Source: Bacteroidales bacterium (GTDB lineage: Bacteria; Bacteroidota; Bacteroidia; Bacteroidales; VadinHA17). From it: a stretch of DNA of 64,000 bases. A program made the position numbers and the translations under genes. The notes beneath the pieces are model-generated. The model saw nothing but the letters and a program-made list of their open reading frames with translations, did no database searches and was not told where the DNA came from. Below are positions 35,506 to 44,975 of this stretch, in pieces. The stretch's first letter is position 1, and each line of letters starts with the position of its first letter. The stretch covers positions 14,112 to 78,111 of the forward strand of contig PLNT01000010.1 in assembly GCA_003141895.1 (NCBI GenBank). The letters are read 5' to 3'.

Positions 35506-37452
35506 ATGAAAAAAACGTTAATTCTGCTCTTCTTATATGTTAGTCTGACATTATCAGGAGCCACATATTACGTAGCACCGAACGGGAGTGATTCAAATCC
35601 CGGTACACTCGCTTCTCCTTTTTTTACTCTGAATAAAGCCTGGACGGTAGTAGCCGCAGGAGACATTATATATATGCGTGGCGGAACATATCATTATGGG
35701 ACTGTCTTTAATGTTCTTGCAGATAAAAGCGGTACGTCAGGGAATACAATCAAAGTATTGGCTTATCCCGGGGAATTTCCTGTTATTGATTATGCAGGTG
35801 TAAATTTAACCGGACAAAAGATAGCTCTCAGATTGCATAATATCAGTTTTGTAGACTTTAAAGGATTTCGTATAACTAATATGGCCCAGGAAAACACGAG
35901 TAACGCCTGGCCTCATTACGGAATAATACTCTATGATGATGTAAGCAATTGTACTTTTGAACAATTAGAGGTTGACCATATCGGAGGAACAGGTTTTACA
36001 ATAGCCGACAGATGCAATAACAATCTCTTTCTCAATTGCGATAGCCATCATCACCAGGATCCTTATTCTGCTGAGCCTTATGGCATGTCTGATGGATTTG
36101 AATCAGGTAGCCATGGAGCAAATACAAGCACCAACAATACATTCAAAAACTGCAGAGCATGGTCAAACTCCGACGATGGCTGGGATTTCAGACAGGCAGA
36201 TGGTGTATATACTGTCGATGGTTGCTGGTCATTCCGTAATGGTTTTATTCCGGGAACATCTACAGCAGGTGGTAATGGCGACGGGTATAAACTGGGTGGA
36301 AAAACTACGCCACCAACAAATACTATATTAAGAACTATTAAGAACTCACTGGCTTTTGAAAACAGGGCTACCGGTATCACTCCAGAACCTGATGAAGCCA
36401 CCAATATATTTGGACTGGATGTAATAAATTGTACCACTTATAAAAACTCAAGAGATTTAGGGGAAGGCATTAATACAGGTTATTTCAATAATTATGTCAG
36501 AGTACGGAATTGTATCGCTTACGGAAGTTACAGAACTGATGCATGGATGCAGGGTGGTGCAGTACATGATCATAACAATTGGGATATACCAAAAACAGTA
36601 ACGGACGCTGATTTTTTAAGTGTCAATTCATCAGGTGTTGACGGACCAAGACAGTCTGACGGTAGCTTACCTATTACAAGTTTCTTACATCTGGCAGCAG
36701 GATCTTCATTAATAGACGTTGGAGTAAATGTTGGTCTTGCATACTCAGGTACAGCACCTGATCTTGGAGCATTTGAATCCGGTGCTTCAGCACCACCACC
36801 ACCACCTCCTGTCGTTCCTGCCCCTGTGATTGGCACGACAGTTGTTCAGAATATCACTCCTTCATTGGTTGAAATGACATACGATCTGGCTCTTAATACT
36901 ACATCAATCCCTGCCAGTTCTGCTTATGCAGTATTAGTAAATGGAGTGGCTACCACGGTAAGCACAGTAGCAATTATCGGCAGTAATGTCCAGTTATCGT
37001 TATCTGCCGCAATTAAATACGGTGACATAATTCTTGTGTCATATACAAAACCTGCGACCAATCCATTACAATCAACGGCAGGTGGGATTGCTGTGGCTTT
37101 TTCATCGAGAGCCACGACAAATAATCTGGTTGCTCCTCCGGTTACGCCGCCGGTTACTCCGCCGGTTACTCCTCCAGGTACGTCACCTGTTACAATCACG
37201 ATGAATATTACTCCAAATCATGTCCACAGGGTCATCAATATTAGCCTGGCTTACGCCGGAACAGTTTCTGCAGCTTTAACACCTGAGCTTGTAAGAATTA
37301 CGGATACGACGGGTAAATTGGTGTTTGAACAACTTGTAGACACAGGAGCAACAAGTTTAAAATTTCCTGTGAACATCTATTCAGGGATCTATACTGTTCT
37401 GATCTTTGCGAATGGCGTTCAGATGGCAACACAAAAAATCAAGGTTTATTAA
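35506..37452 (+). CDS. Secreted right-handed beta-helix protein with type IX sorting domain
   Basis: The 648-residue protein has a signal peptide (1-19) and then a parallel beta-helix (about 20-425). It opens with the typical TYYVAPNGSDSNPGTLASPF motif and resembles PL9-type pectate lyases and other carbohydrate-active beta-helices. A Pro-rich hinge (about 428-440) and an immunoglobulin-like beta domain (about 443-542) follow. A (VTPPVTPP)n linker leads to a C-terminal domain ending GIYTVLIFANGVQMATQKI, which looks like a type IX secretion signal. It probably acts on a plant or algal polysaccharide outside the cell. The substrate is not determined, and the lyase call is uncertain. Confidence 0.8.
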   Translation: MKKTLILLFLYVSLTLSGATYYVAPNGSDSNPGTLASPFFTLNKAWTVVAAGDIIYMRGGTYHYGTVFNVLADKSGTSGNTIKVLAYPGEFPVIDYAGVNLTGQKIALRLHNISFVDFKGFRITNMAQENTSNAWPHYGIILYDDVSNCTFEQLEVDHIGGTGFTIADRCNNNLFLNCDSHHHQDPYSAEPYGMSDGFESGSHGANTSTNNTFKNCRAWSNSDDGWDFRQADGVYTVDGCWSFRNGFIPGTSTAGGNGDGYKLGGKTTPPTNTILRTIKNSLAFENRATGITPEPDEATNIFGLDVINCTTYKNSRDLGEGINTGYFNNYVRVRNCIAYGSYRTDAWMQGGAVHDHNNWDIPKTVTDADFLSVNSSGVDGPRQSDGSLPITSFLHLAAGSSLIDVGVNVGLAYSGTAPDLGAFESGASAPPPPPPVVPAPVIGTTVVQNITPSLVEMTYDLALNTTSIPASSAYAVLVNGVATTVSTVAIIGSNVQLSLSAAIKYGDIILVSYTKPATNPLQSTAGGIAVAFSSRATTNNLVAPPVTPPVTPPVTPPGTSPVTITMNITPNHVHRVINISLAYAGTVSAALTPELVRITDTTGKLVFEQLVDTGATSLKFPVNIYSGIYTVLIFANGVQMATQKIKVY

Positions 37453-37464
37453 TACGATAAAATT

Positions 37465-37484
37465 GGAATGGTCGCGACCATTCC
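37465..37484. repeat. 20-bp palindrome GGAATGGTCGCGACCATTCC
   Basis: A perfect palindrome 12 bp after the beta-helix stop codon. A partial copy (GGAATGGTCGCAACCATTACC) occurs at 44928-44948, so it belongs to a dispersed family as well as being able to fold in the transcript. Confidence 0.85.
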
Positions 37485-37501
37485 CTAGATTGAATAAATG
37501 C

Positions 37502-37538
37502 AAATGCCGGCTCCCCGATGTAAGGGTTGCCGGCATTT
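37502..37538. terminator. Rho-independent-type terminator
   Basis: AAATGCCGGC and GCCGGCATTT form a 10-bp stem around a 17-base loop, with the A/T ends making it usable from both sides. It ends the plus-strand beta-helix gene and could also serve the convergent minus-strand gene at 37626-38045. Confidence 0.75.
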
Positions 37539-37625
37539 TACATTGAAATATTCACATCATAAAACTTTTCAAATATTGCGTTTGCTAAATAAAGAGGAAA
37601 ACTATAAGACCAAAAAGAAAAATGT

Positions 37626-38045
37626 TCAATCTTCATCCTCGTCGGAATCCTTTTCTTTTTTACGGAATAAACGCTGCACTATTGATTGAACCGCAGAAAT
37701 GATAACATCAGATTTTTTCGAGGCAATATTGGTAATTCCAAGCTGGAGCATATTTCCAAAAAGCTTTCTGAATATATTACCTGAATTCCCGATAAACAAT
37801 TTTTTCAAAAGGAATCCACCTGCTTCACCAAGTGCTGTGCCTGAGAGGTTTCCACTTATTGATGAAGATGAGAATGAAACTAAATCCTTCAGGGTAGCCT
37901 TAATAATATTTATAGGACGAAGGCTATCATAGACGATCTGAAAATGTTCTTTTAGAATCAGTTCTTTCTCAATTTGTTCCACCTCTAATGCTTTAATTGC
38001 ATTTCTCAGATCTTCCCGGGTATTAATATTCTCCATATTGATCAT
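37626..38045 (-). CDS. Uncharacterised protein of the YtxH/holin-like group
   Basis: A 139-residue protein with a long N-terminal coiled coil (REDLRNAIKALEVEQIEKEL) and a Gly/Ser/Leu-rich middle (SSSSISGNLSGTALGEAGGF) that may lie at the membrane. The C-terminus is strongly acidic/basic (RKKEKDSDEDED). No named family is recognised. It overlaps the next upstream gene by 4 bp and so belongs to a three-gene operon whose other members look like envelope or stress proteins. Confidence 0.75.
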   Translation of the reverse strand: MINMENINTREDLRNAIKALEVEQIEKELILKEHFQIVYDSLRPINIIKATLKDLVSFSSSSISGNLSGTALGEAGGFLLKKLFIGNSGNIFRKLFGNMLQLGITNIASKKSDVIISAVQSIVQRLFRKKEKDSDEDED

Positions 38046-38383
38046 TTTAGCAATTGTCTGACGAAATAATCTCCAATAACCCCTTTAATCCTTTTATGCA
38101 GAAAAAAATGTAAAATGACAGCCAGAAGAATATAAAAACCTGCAACAAAGAAGAATCCGTAAAATATTCTTCCCGTCAGATCTCCAAGCCAAAAAGCCAA
38201 TCCCACACTCAGAAAAAGAAGAAAAGATGCGAACAGAACTATAACGACAGAAAGTGGGATAGCTGAAGATAAGCTATCAGCAATTTTGTCGATTATTTTA
38301 AGCTTGATTAACTCTAAACTCGTTTTGCTATATTCTTTAGCGCTTTCCAGCAATGATTCGAGCAATTTAGCCTTCTCATCCAT
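38042..38383 (-). CDS. Holin-X-like two-helix membrane protein
   Basis: A 113-residue protein with an N-terminal amphipathic helix (KLLESLLESAKEYSKTSLEL) and two transmembrane helices (about 40-62 and 70-93; IPLSVVIVLFASFLLFLSVG and GFFFVAGFYILLAVILHFFL). This is the layout of the 'holin superfamily III / phage holin 3_6' proteins, which are chromosomal and have no lysis function established. Overlap with the next gene by 4 bp and proximity to the YtxH gene point to a common envelope-stress role. Confidence 0.8.
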   Translation of the reverse strand: MDEKAKLLESLLESAKEYSKTSLELIKLKIIDKIADSLSSAIPLSVVIVLFASFLLFLSVGLAFWLGDLTGRIFYGFFFVAGFYILLAVILHFFLHKRIKGVIGDYFVRQLLK

Positions 38384-38440
38384 AACATCAGTTTTAGATT
38401 TAATGGAAAACCTGTAAGTGAATAATTATATGATGTCAGA

Positions 38441-38719
38441 TCAGGATGTAGCTGTTTTTGCTTCCTTTTTAACATCTGTCACCTTTGATTTTACTTTTTC
38501 AGAAATGTCAGATGCCTGTTCCTTGGCCTCATCAACTTTTACCGAAATAGAATCAAGGAATTCGTCAAATTTCTCTTTCAGATCATCAGTAACGTCTTCT
38601 GCTTTTTTCGAAATTCTTTTTCTTGTATTCCAACCTTTATCGGGTGCGAACAATATGCCTAATATTGCGCCGACCGCTACGCCGGCAATTATTCCTAAAA
38701 ATACTTTTCCTGACTTCAT
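38441..38719 (-). CDS. YtxH-domain protein
   Basis: The 92-residue protein starts with a single Gly-rich membrane helix (FLGIIAGVAVGAILGILFAP), followed by DKGWNTRKRISKKAEDVTDD and a long charged amphipathic helix, as in YtxH-family proteins. In Bacillus the family is linked to general stress. It is the first gene of the operon with the holin-like and 139-residue proteins, which lie 57 bp downstream. Confidence 0.85.
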   Translation of the reverse strand: MKSGKVFLGIIAGVAVGAILGILFAPDKGWNTRKRISKKAEDVTDDLKEKFDEFLDSISVKVDEAKEQASDISEKVKSKVTDVKKEAKTATS

Positions 38720-38862
38720 ATCTTAATTTGTTAATTAGTTACTATAATTAATTTTTGTTCATTGTTTAATCCATCAGTTAAACAAACCTTTAATAGGAAA
38801 TGTTTTAATACATTTAAAAAAGAATTGAAAATTGGTGGATGATAAGAAGTTGCCTGAATCCA

Positions 38863-40482
38863 TTATTTTTTCAGGATTACACCTTTCTTGACCTTTCCTA
38901 TCTTGAAATCGGAGGTATTATGAAAAGTGATAGAAGGAAAATTTTCTTTTGCTAATTTGAGAATCCATTCGCTCTCGGCAAAAAAAACAGGGTTTTGTTC
39001 TTTATCGTAAGCAATTGAACCTGTTTTTCTTTTTATGAACTCATCAAGTTCTTTCTTGTTATCAGTTGTCATCCAGCATGCTTTTACAAAAGGCAGATGC
39101 AAGAAGTTGCACAGGGCGCCATATTCATGCTCCAGTCTGAATTTGATTACCTCATACTGAAGTTCACCAACTGTACCAATTATCTTTCTGTTTCCCGGCT
39201 GCTGCATGAATAATTGCGCAACGCCTTCATCAGTCATCTGCCTGACACCTTTATCGAGCTGCTTGGTTTTCATGGGATCAAGATTATTGACCTCGCGCAA
39301 TATTTCAGGCGAAAAGCTGGGAACTCCTTTAAAATTAAGTGATTCCCCTTCAGTAAGGGTGTCCCCTATCTTAAAATTTCCGCTATCATAAAGACCAACT
39401 ACATCTCCCGGAAAAGCTTCATCCACTATACTTTTATTATTAGCCATGAAGCTTGTTGGTGAAGAGAATCTGATTTTTTTTTCTGAGCGTGTGTTGAAGT
39501 AGAACTTGTTCCTTTCAAATTTTCCGGAACTTATACGCATAAATGCTATCCTGTCGTGATGCTTGGGGTCGAGATTTGCATGAATTTTAAAAATGAACCC
39601 CGTAAGCTGTTCTTCATCAGGCTCTACAGAACGTTCTGATGCCTTTATTGTGCCCGGACAGGGTGCTATTTCCAGGAAGGTCTCGAGTAATTCCAGAACA
39701 CCGAAATTATTTAAAGCACTGCCGAAGAACAAAGGAGCCAGGTAACCTTCACGATATAACGACATATTAAAAGATTCGAACATATCATTCACAAAATCAA
39801 TCTCCTCCCATAATTTACTTATGTTTTCAGTCCCGACAAATTCAATCAGCTTCGGATCTTTAATATCTTTTGTTGTAATAAGGCTCTCGGAAATACTTGT
39901 TTTATCAGGTGCAAATATCTGAACTTCTTTTCTGTGCAAATTATACACACCTTTAAACTGTTTACCGTTCCCGATTGGCCAGGTATAAGGACATACGGCA
40001 ATTTTCAACTCCTGTTCCAGATCATCAAGTAAATCGTACGGAGAAATACCTTCACGGTCCATCTTGTTTATAAAGATCATAACAGGCGTGTTTCGCATAC
40101 GGCACACATCCATGAGTTTACGGGTTTGTTCCTCCACCCCTTTAACACTATCCACAACAAGGATAACACTATCAACAGCTGAAAGTGTGCGATATGTATC
40201 TTCCGCGAAATCTTTATGACCGGGAGTATCGAGAATATTAACCCTGATATTATTGTAATCAAAAGCCATAACTGAGGTGGATACTGAAATTCCCCTCTGC
40301 TTTTCAATCTCCATAAAATCGGAAGTAGTTGTTTTCCTGATTTTATTACTCCGCACCGCACCGGCAGTTTGTATTGCCCCTCCGAATAACAGCAATTTCT
40401 CAGTAAGAGTCGTTTTGCCAGCATCAGGGTGACTGATTATAGCAAATGTTCTTCTTCTTCTGATTTCGCTTTTTAAATCCAT
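38863..40482 (-). CDS. prfC: Peptide chain release factor 3
   Basis: A 539-residue translational GTPase. G1 is [16 protein letters not shown]2/switch lies near [18 protein letters not shown]3 is DTPGHKDF and G4 is NKMD. The insertion and C-terminal domains match RF3 ([28 protein letters not shown] and [18 protein letters not shown]). RF3 removes RF1/RF2 from the ribosome after termination. The length is normal for the family. The upstream neighbour is the damaged CsbD-like gene, 10 bp away and on the same strand. Confidence 0.95.
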   Translation of the reverse strand: MDLKSEIRRRRTFAIISHPDAGKTTLTEKLLLFGGAIQTAGAVRSNKIRKTTTSDFMEIEKQRGISVSTSVMAFDYNNIRVNILDTPGHKDFAEDTYRTLSAVDSVILVVDSVKGVEEQTRKLMDVCRMRNTPVMIFINKMDREGISPYDLLDDLEQELKIAVCPYTWPIGNGKQFKGVYNLHRKEVQIFAPDKTSISESLITTKDIKDPKLIEFVGTENISKLWEEIDFVNDMFESFNMSLYREGYLAPLFFGSALNNFGVLELLETFLEIAPCPGTIKASERSVEPDEEQLTGFIFKIHANLDPKHHDRIAFMRISSGKFERNKFYFNTRSEKKIRFSSPTSFMANNKSIVDEAFPGDVVGLYDSGNFKIGDTLTEGESLNFKGVPSFSPEILREVNNLDPMKTKQLDKGVRQMTDEGVAQLFMQQPGNRKIIGTVGELQYEVIKFRLEHEYGALCNFLHLPFVKACWMTTDNKKELDEFIKRKTGSIAYDKEQNPVFFAESEWILKLAKENFPSITFHNTSDFKIGKVKKGVILKK

Positions 40483-40492
40483 AAAATATTGA

Positions 40493-40765
40493 TCAAAGAC
40501 TGTTGATCACTGTCTTTTTCGTGAAGGCACAAAAGTAGTAAAAAATCCTTAACAAGGAGAGGCGTTGCATCCAGTGAATCTCACTTCGTCGAATAACAAG
40601 CAGGGACGTTGCATGCAACGTCAGTTTCCCCTGAAGACGAACAAGCATCTCATTCTGTCTGCCTTTCACAAATAATAAATCACTATCAGTAAGCACAACA
40701 AATTTGAGTTTCAGTTTTCTTTTTGTCTCTTTCCAGTTCTCGTTAATACCAGTAAATTTTTCCAT
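40493..40765 (-). pseudogene. CsbD-like stress protein with replaced C-terminus
   Basis: Residues 1-48 (MEKFTGINENWKETKRKL, then KFVVLTDSDLLFVKGRQNEM and LVRLQGKL) match the CsbD-like pattern of short stress proteins of about 60-70 residues. At the point where the family continues with GKTKEE-type sequence, the frame runs into a dispersed repeat holding the 18-bp palindrome GACGTTGCATGCAACGTC. It then encodes an unrelated hydrophobic tail to residue 90. This looks like repeat insertion into the 3' end of the gene. A functional truncated form cannot be excluded. Confidence 0.6.
40605..40622. repeat. 18-bp palindrome of a dispersed repeat
   Basis: GACGTTGCATGCAACGTC is perfect, with a partial GCGTTGCATCCAG copy at 40562-40574. 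It lies exactly where the CsbD-like frame stops resembling its family. Confidence 0.75.
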
Positions 40766-40955
40766 AATATTCCAGAATATCTTTTTAATCCGGAATGCGT
40801 TGCGTAATTATGATAATTGTATGCATCATTCACACATTAAAAAAAAAGCTGACTAATGCAGCGATTTTTTCAAATATGATAAAAGGTTCCTGATACAATT
40901 GTCTTGCGAAATAACATGCCTCCCTGATATTCCGGTGAGCAACTTTTGTAATCTG

Positions 40956-41393
40956 CTAAGACATTCTGTTCATATACCAATTCAATGCCTCTTCAGTTTT
41001 TTGATTATGAATAATGTAGGCAATGACTTTTTGTAGCCTGATATAAGATGTTTCACTTTTCACAATATAGTCAAAGGCCCTGTGTTTCATACAATTAATT
41101 GCCACATCTATTTTATCCTGTGAGGATAGAATAATAACCGGAATAAAAGGATTAATTTTGTAAATCCTATCGAGTGTTTCAATTCCATTTATTGCATTCG
41201 CGTCTACACCGTTCAGAAAATAATCTAATATTATAACATCCGGATTTTGAGTTATATTCTCAAGACACAGTTCTCCTGTTGCAAATGTCTTAACGGAAAA
41301 TCCGGTATCCTGCGCAAGATCAACTTCTAAAGTTTTCAAAAACAGTGCGTCATCATCGACAATAAACAGCAAAGATTTTTTATTATTATCCAT
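40956..41393 (-). CDS. Stand-alone response regulator receiver
   Basis: A 145-residue CheY-like protein: acidic VDDDALF near residue 12, phospho-acceptor Asp in VIILDYFLNGVD, the switch Ser in VIILSSQD and Lys in FDYIVKSE. No output domain follows; the C-terminus is a short helix. It begins 20 bp after the hybrid kinase gene on the same strand, so it is probably the kinase's phosphotransfer partner, receiving phosphate through the kinase's own Hpt domain. Confidence 0.9.
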   Translation of the reverse strand: MDNNKKSLLFIVDDDALFLKTLEVDLAQDTGFSVKTFATGELCLENITQNPDVIILDYFLNGVDANAINGIETLDRIYKINPFIPVIILSSQDKIDVAINCMKHRAFDYIVKSETSYIRLQKVIAYIIHNQKTEEALNWYMNRMS

Positions 41394-41413
41394 ATTTTAA
41401 TTTTTTAATATTT

Positions 41414-44400
41414 TTATACGATCCCATGAAGCTCTTCGCAGGCCTGGGTACAAATATTATCAAGATGACCTACCAATTCAGGCAGATCATCAAGATGTTG
41501 TTTATTCCTTGCATATTCCTGAACTTTTTTTGCCATGTCTTCAAAATCTTTATGAATGCCCATTATACTAAAAGAGGGTATCATCTTATGTATCACTGAA
41601 GCTAATAAATCCCAATCTTTATCGTGTAAACTTTGTTTCATTTTACTCACCAAAGGCGGGGTCTGTTCAAGATAAAGATGAATCATTTCCAGCATCAGGG
41701 CTGAATTGGATTTTGTACAGCGTTTCAGATAATTCAGATCTGTGCATTTTAAATTTATAGCAAGACCAATCCCATCCTTTTTATCTCCATTAACAAGAGA
41801 TTTTTTTTTCAATAAACCAACAATCTTACTGTACAATAACCTTTCATCGGCAGGTTTTGCGATGTAATCATTCATGCCAACGGATTTACATTTGTCCAGA
41901 TCAACAGTAGTAACATCTGCAGTTAAAGCAATAATAGGGATATCAGAATTTAAATGGTTCCTGATATATTCTGTAGCTTCAAATCCATTCATGGAAGGCA
42001 TCTGTAAGTCCATCAGAATAATATCGTAAGATTTGGTTTTTAGTTTTTCGATTGCTATTTCCCCGTTATCGGCAATATCACATTCAAATCCGAAATCATC
42101 AAGGAGTGTTTTCATTAATAATTGATTAAGTGCAATATCCTCTGCTACAAGTACTTTTACATTGGTAATTTCAGGATTCAGTTCAATACTTTCTTCAATT
42201 ATTTCAATTTCTGTTTGTGTTTTCTTAAAAGGCAGAATAAAACTAAAAGTAGAGCCAACTTTGATATTACTTTTCACACTGATACTTCCACCCTGCGGCT
42301 CTACTAACTGTTTAACAATAGCAAGTCCTAATCCGGTCCCTCCATAAAGTCTTGAAGTTCCGCTGGAAGCCTGCTGAAAGTTCTCAAAGATCTTTTCTAT
42401 TTTATTTTCGGCGATTCCAATACCGGTATCAGTTACAGAAAACTCTATGTTTACAGTCTCTTCATCTTCTTTTACCAGATTGACCCCTACGGTAATTTTC
42501 CCTTTGTTTGTAAATTTGACCGCATTACTCACAAGGTTTAAAATTATCTGATGCAATCGAACCGGGTCGCCAATCAATACTTCAGGTATTCTGTCATCAT
42601 ATTCTTTAATCAGCTTTAAGTTTTTTTCCTGAGCTTTTGCCTCAAACAATTGGAGCATAGCTGAAATTGACAAAGCCATCCTGAAGGGTATTTGTTCAAA
42701 AGTCATTTTCCCTGCATCTACTTTTGCCAGGTCAAGTATATCATTTATGAGTCCTATTAATGTATCGCCACTCATTTTAATAGCCTTCAGGTATTCTTTC
42801 TGTTTTGGAGAGAGATCAGTTCGTAACAACACTTTTGTAAATCCTATAATCGAATTCATTGGAGTACGGATTTCATGACTCATATTTGACAAAAACTGCT
42901 GTTTGGATTTTACTGCATTTTCAGCAATCTTTGTTGCATTTTCGGCTTTTATTTTAGCCTCTTCAGCAATTCCGGTTGCCAGCTCGGCAAAAACTATTGC
43001 TTCAGTCAATTCTGTTGCAATTCTTTTCTGATCAGTAATATCTCTGGCTACTACTACAACTCCAATAACATTTCCTTTATCGTCTTTATAAACTGATCCG
43101 TTGAATAATACATCAGTAAGTTTTCCATCCTTATGGCGGATTGTAAGAGGATAATCTGCAACAGATCCTTTTGCAAAAACTTCCTGGTAAACCTCCCGAG
43201 CCTTTTGTGGTTCAGTAAAATAGTCAAGGAAGTCAGTTCCGGTAAGCTTTTCGCGTGTTATTCCAGTGATGTTCGCCAGTGCCTCATTCATATCCGTGAT
43301 TTTACCCTGGGCACTGATTGTTATTAATGGATCAAGGCTTGCCTCGATAAGGCTAAGAGAATATTGGGAAAGTAATTTTACAGAATTGCTAAAAGCTTCA
43401 AGTTCCTTATTTGCAGATTCACGTCTCTCTTTCTCCTGATTTTGAAATACAAGTTCTTTATCGGCAATAATTAACTCAGCAGCTCGTTTTTCCTTTTCTT
43501 CGTTTTGATAATCCAGTTCTTTGTCAGCAATAATTAGCTCTGCTGCCCGTTTCTTTTTCTCTCCGTTTTGAAATATAAGTTCTTTATCAGCAATGATTAG
43601 CTCCGCTGCGCGTTTTTCTTTCTCTATATTTTGAAATACAAGTTCTTTATCGGCAATGATTAGCTCTGCTGCGCGTTTTTCTTTCTCTATATTTTGAAAT
43701 ACAAGTTCTTTATCGGCAATGATTAATTCAGCTGCACGCTTTTCTTTTTCTTTGTTTTGGAATATAAGTTCTTTGTTAGCAATGATTAACTCAGCGGCAC
43801 GTTTTTCTTTCTCATCGTTTTGAAATATAAGTTCTTTGTTAGCAATGATTAACTCAGCAGCTCGTTTTTCTTTTTCTTCACTTTGAAACGCAAGTTCCTT
43901 GTTCGCTATGATTAGCTCTAACGCACGTTTTTCTTTCTCATCATTTTGGAATACAAGTTCTTTGTTTGCTATAATCAACTCCTCTGCACGTTTCTCCTTC
44001 TCATCATTTTGGAAGGCGAGTTCTTTATTTGCAATGATTAACTCTTCTGCACGTTTTTCTTTTTCATCGTTTTGGAAAGCAAGTTCCTTATTGACAATTC
44101 TTAACTCAATTGCCCATTTTTGTTCTGCAATATCTCTTGCCATTACAACTGCACCCAGCACTTTCCCTTTATCGTCTTTATAAACTGAACCGTTAAATAA
44201 TACATCTGTAAGTTTGCCATTTTTCTGGCGAAAAGTTAGGGCTGAATTTGTCATTGATCCTTTTGCAAATACTTCCTTGTAAACTTCCCGGGCTTTCTGC
44301 GGTTCGGTAAAATAATCAAAGAAGTCGGTGCCTTTGAGCTTTTTCCTTGTAATTCCGGTAATATGCACTAACGCCTCATTCACATCCATAATCTTTCCTT

Positions 44401-44485
44401 CGGTATTGAAAGTGACCAGGGGGTCGAGACTTGCTTCTATCAAACTTCTGGCATAGTGTGATTCATTAGTTATTGTAGTTCCCAT
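41414..44485 (-). CDS. Hybrid histidine kinase with an eleven-unit coiled-coil stalk
   Basis: The 1023-residue soluble protein has the order PAS (about 1-122) - stalk (125-355) - PAS (about 370-490) - helical linker - HisKA (SNMSHEIRTPMNSII) - HATPase_c (NAVKF, DTGIGI, GTGLGLAIV) - receiver (IILMDLQMPSMNG) - Hpt (LASVIHKMIPSFSIMG, with the His). The stalk is eleven tandem 21-residue units of the form AAELIIANKELAFQNDEKEK. Since 21 is three heptads, it should be one unbroken coiled coil. The two PAS domains are near-duplicates of each other. It probably signals to the linked receiver protein at 40956-41393. Confidence 0.92.
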   Translation of the reverse strand: MGTTITNESHYARSLIEASLDPLVTFNTEGKIMDVNEALVHITGITRKKLKGTDFFDYFTEPQKAREVYKEVFAKGSMTNSALTFRQKNGKLTDVLFNGSVYKDDKGKVLGAVVMARDIAEQKWAIELRIVNKELAFQNDEKEKRAEELIIANKELAFQNDEKEKRAEELIIANKELVFQNDEKEKRALELIIANKELAFQSEEKEKRAAELIIANKELIFQNDEKEKRAAELIIANKELIFQNKEKEKRAAELIIADKELVFQNIEKEKRAAELIIADKELVFQNIEKEKRAAELIIADKELIFQNGEKKKRAAELIIADKELDYQNEEKEKRAAELIIADKELVFQNQEKERRESANKELEAFSNSVKLLSQYSLSLIEASLDPLITISAQGKITDMNEALANITGITREKLTGTDFLDYFTEPQKAREVYQEVFAKGSVADYPLTIRHKDGKLTDVLFNGSVYKDDKGNVIGVVVVARDITDQKRIATELTEAIVFAELATGIAEEAKIKAENATKIAENAVKSKQQFLSNMSHEIRTPMNSIIGFTKVLLRTDLSPKQKEYLKAIKMSGDTLIGLINDILDLAKVDAGKMTFEQIPFRMALSISAMLQLFEAKAQEKNLKLIKEYDDRIPEVLIGDPVRLHQIILNLVSNAVKFTNKGKITVGVNLVKEDEETVNIEFSVTDTGIGIAENKIEKIFENFQQASSGTSRLYGGTGLGLAIVKQLVEPQGGSISVKSNIKVGSTFSFILPFKKTQTEIEIIEESIELNPEITNVKVLVAEDIALNQLLMKTLLDDFGFECDIADNGEIAIEKLKTKSYDIILMDLQMPSMNGFEATEYIRNHLNSDIPIIALTADVTTVDLDKCKSVGMNDYIAKPADERLLYSKIVGLLKKKSLVNGDKKDGIGLAINLKCTDLNYLKRCTKSNSALMLEMIHLYLEQTPPLVSKMKQSLHDKDWDLLASVIHKMIPSFSIMGIHKDFEDMAKKVQEYARNKQHLDDLPELVGHLDNICTQACEELHGIV
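43421..44113 (-). repeat. Eleven 63-bp in-frame tandem repeats
   Basis: The repeats encode the 21-residue coiled-coil units of the hybrid kinase. The first unit is the most diverged. Units 7-11 have ADKEL where units 2-6 have ANKEL, which suggests stepwise local duplication. Copy number is probably variable between strains. Confidence 0.93.
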
Positions 44486-44538
44486 TAGCTTAGTACTGAC
44501 GTTAATTGTTGATTCTATTTAACTTATGTTATTTTATT

Positions 44539-44944
44539 CTAAATCTCTTCAATCGGGCTGCGTCTTTTAATTTTAAGATTTTTAAAATACGTTGGAGAGA
44601 ATCCGGTAAACAATTTAAATTGATGAGATAAATGAGAGACACTGCAATTCTTATTTGCTCATGCTGTTCCGGCGAATATCTTCCATAATGTCTGCAACAC
44701 CAAGATCGACAATGAAGTGAAGTCCAAGTTTTTTTAACTCATCTTTCACTAACATTATACATCGATTGCTAACCATATATTTGATAAATAACTTCAAATT
44801 CAGAGATTTAGATTCTAAATTAAATTCTGGTAATGCTAGACTATATATTAAGAGGAATGTATCATAATTCCGGGAATAAGTTACATAATTCACGGGTATC
44901 TGACGAGTGTATAAAATCATTATGTAGGGAATGGTCGCAACCAT
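44539..44944 (-). pseudogene. Remnant of an AraC-type regulator
   Basis: Two parts of one gene remain. Residues about 50-90 of the 44944-44651 frame (LKLFIKYMVSNRCIMLVKDE, then LKKLGLHFIVDLG) match the N-terminal domain of a common Bacteroidota AraC-family regulator. Directly after its stop, another frame (44646-44539) reads CSVSHLSHQFKLFTGFSPTY and KNLKIKRRSPIEEI, which is the end of an AraC DNA-binding domain. About 100 residues between them are missing, and the two parts are in different frames. The gene is therefore dead by deletion and frameshift. Confidence 0.75.
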
Positions 44945-44948
44945 TACC
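44928..44948. repeat. Partial copy of the GGAATGGTCGCGACCATTCC palindrome
   Basis: GGAATGGTCGCAACCATTACC differs from the copy at 37465 by a central base and one insertion near the end. It lies between the AraC remnant and the nitroreductase-like gene. Confidence 0.7.
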
Positions 44949-44975
44949 TATCATCTGATCTTAATTAAGGAATTT

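Noticed and set aside
36924-37199. Antisense ORF with GGVTGGVTGG repeats
   Set aside because: It mirrors the Pro/Thr linker of the secreted beta-helix protein and has no independent signals.
37498-37689. 63-residue plus-strand ORF after the beta-helix gene
   Set aside because: It spans the terminator hairpin and the end of the convergent gene, with a composition unlike a protein.
38042-38383. Phage holin and hence a prophage remnant
   Set aside because: The two-helix protein belongs to a chromosomal holin-like group, and no other phage gene is nearby.
43421-44113. Regular 63-bp repeats that could suggest a CRISPR array
   Set aside because: The repeats are contiguous without unique spacers and lie in frame inside a long kinase gene as 21-residue coiled-coil units.
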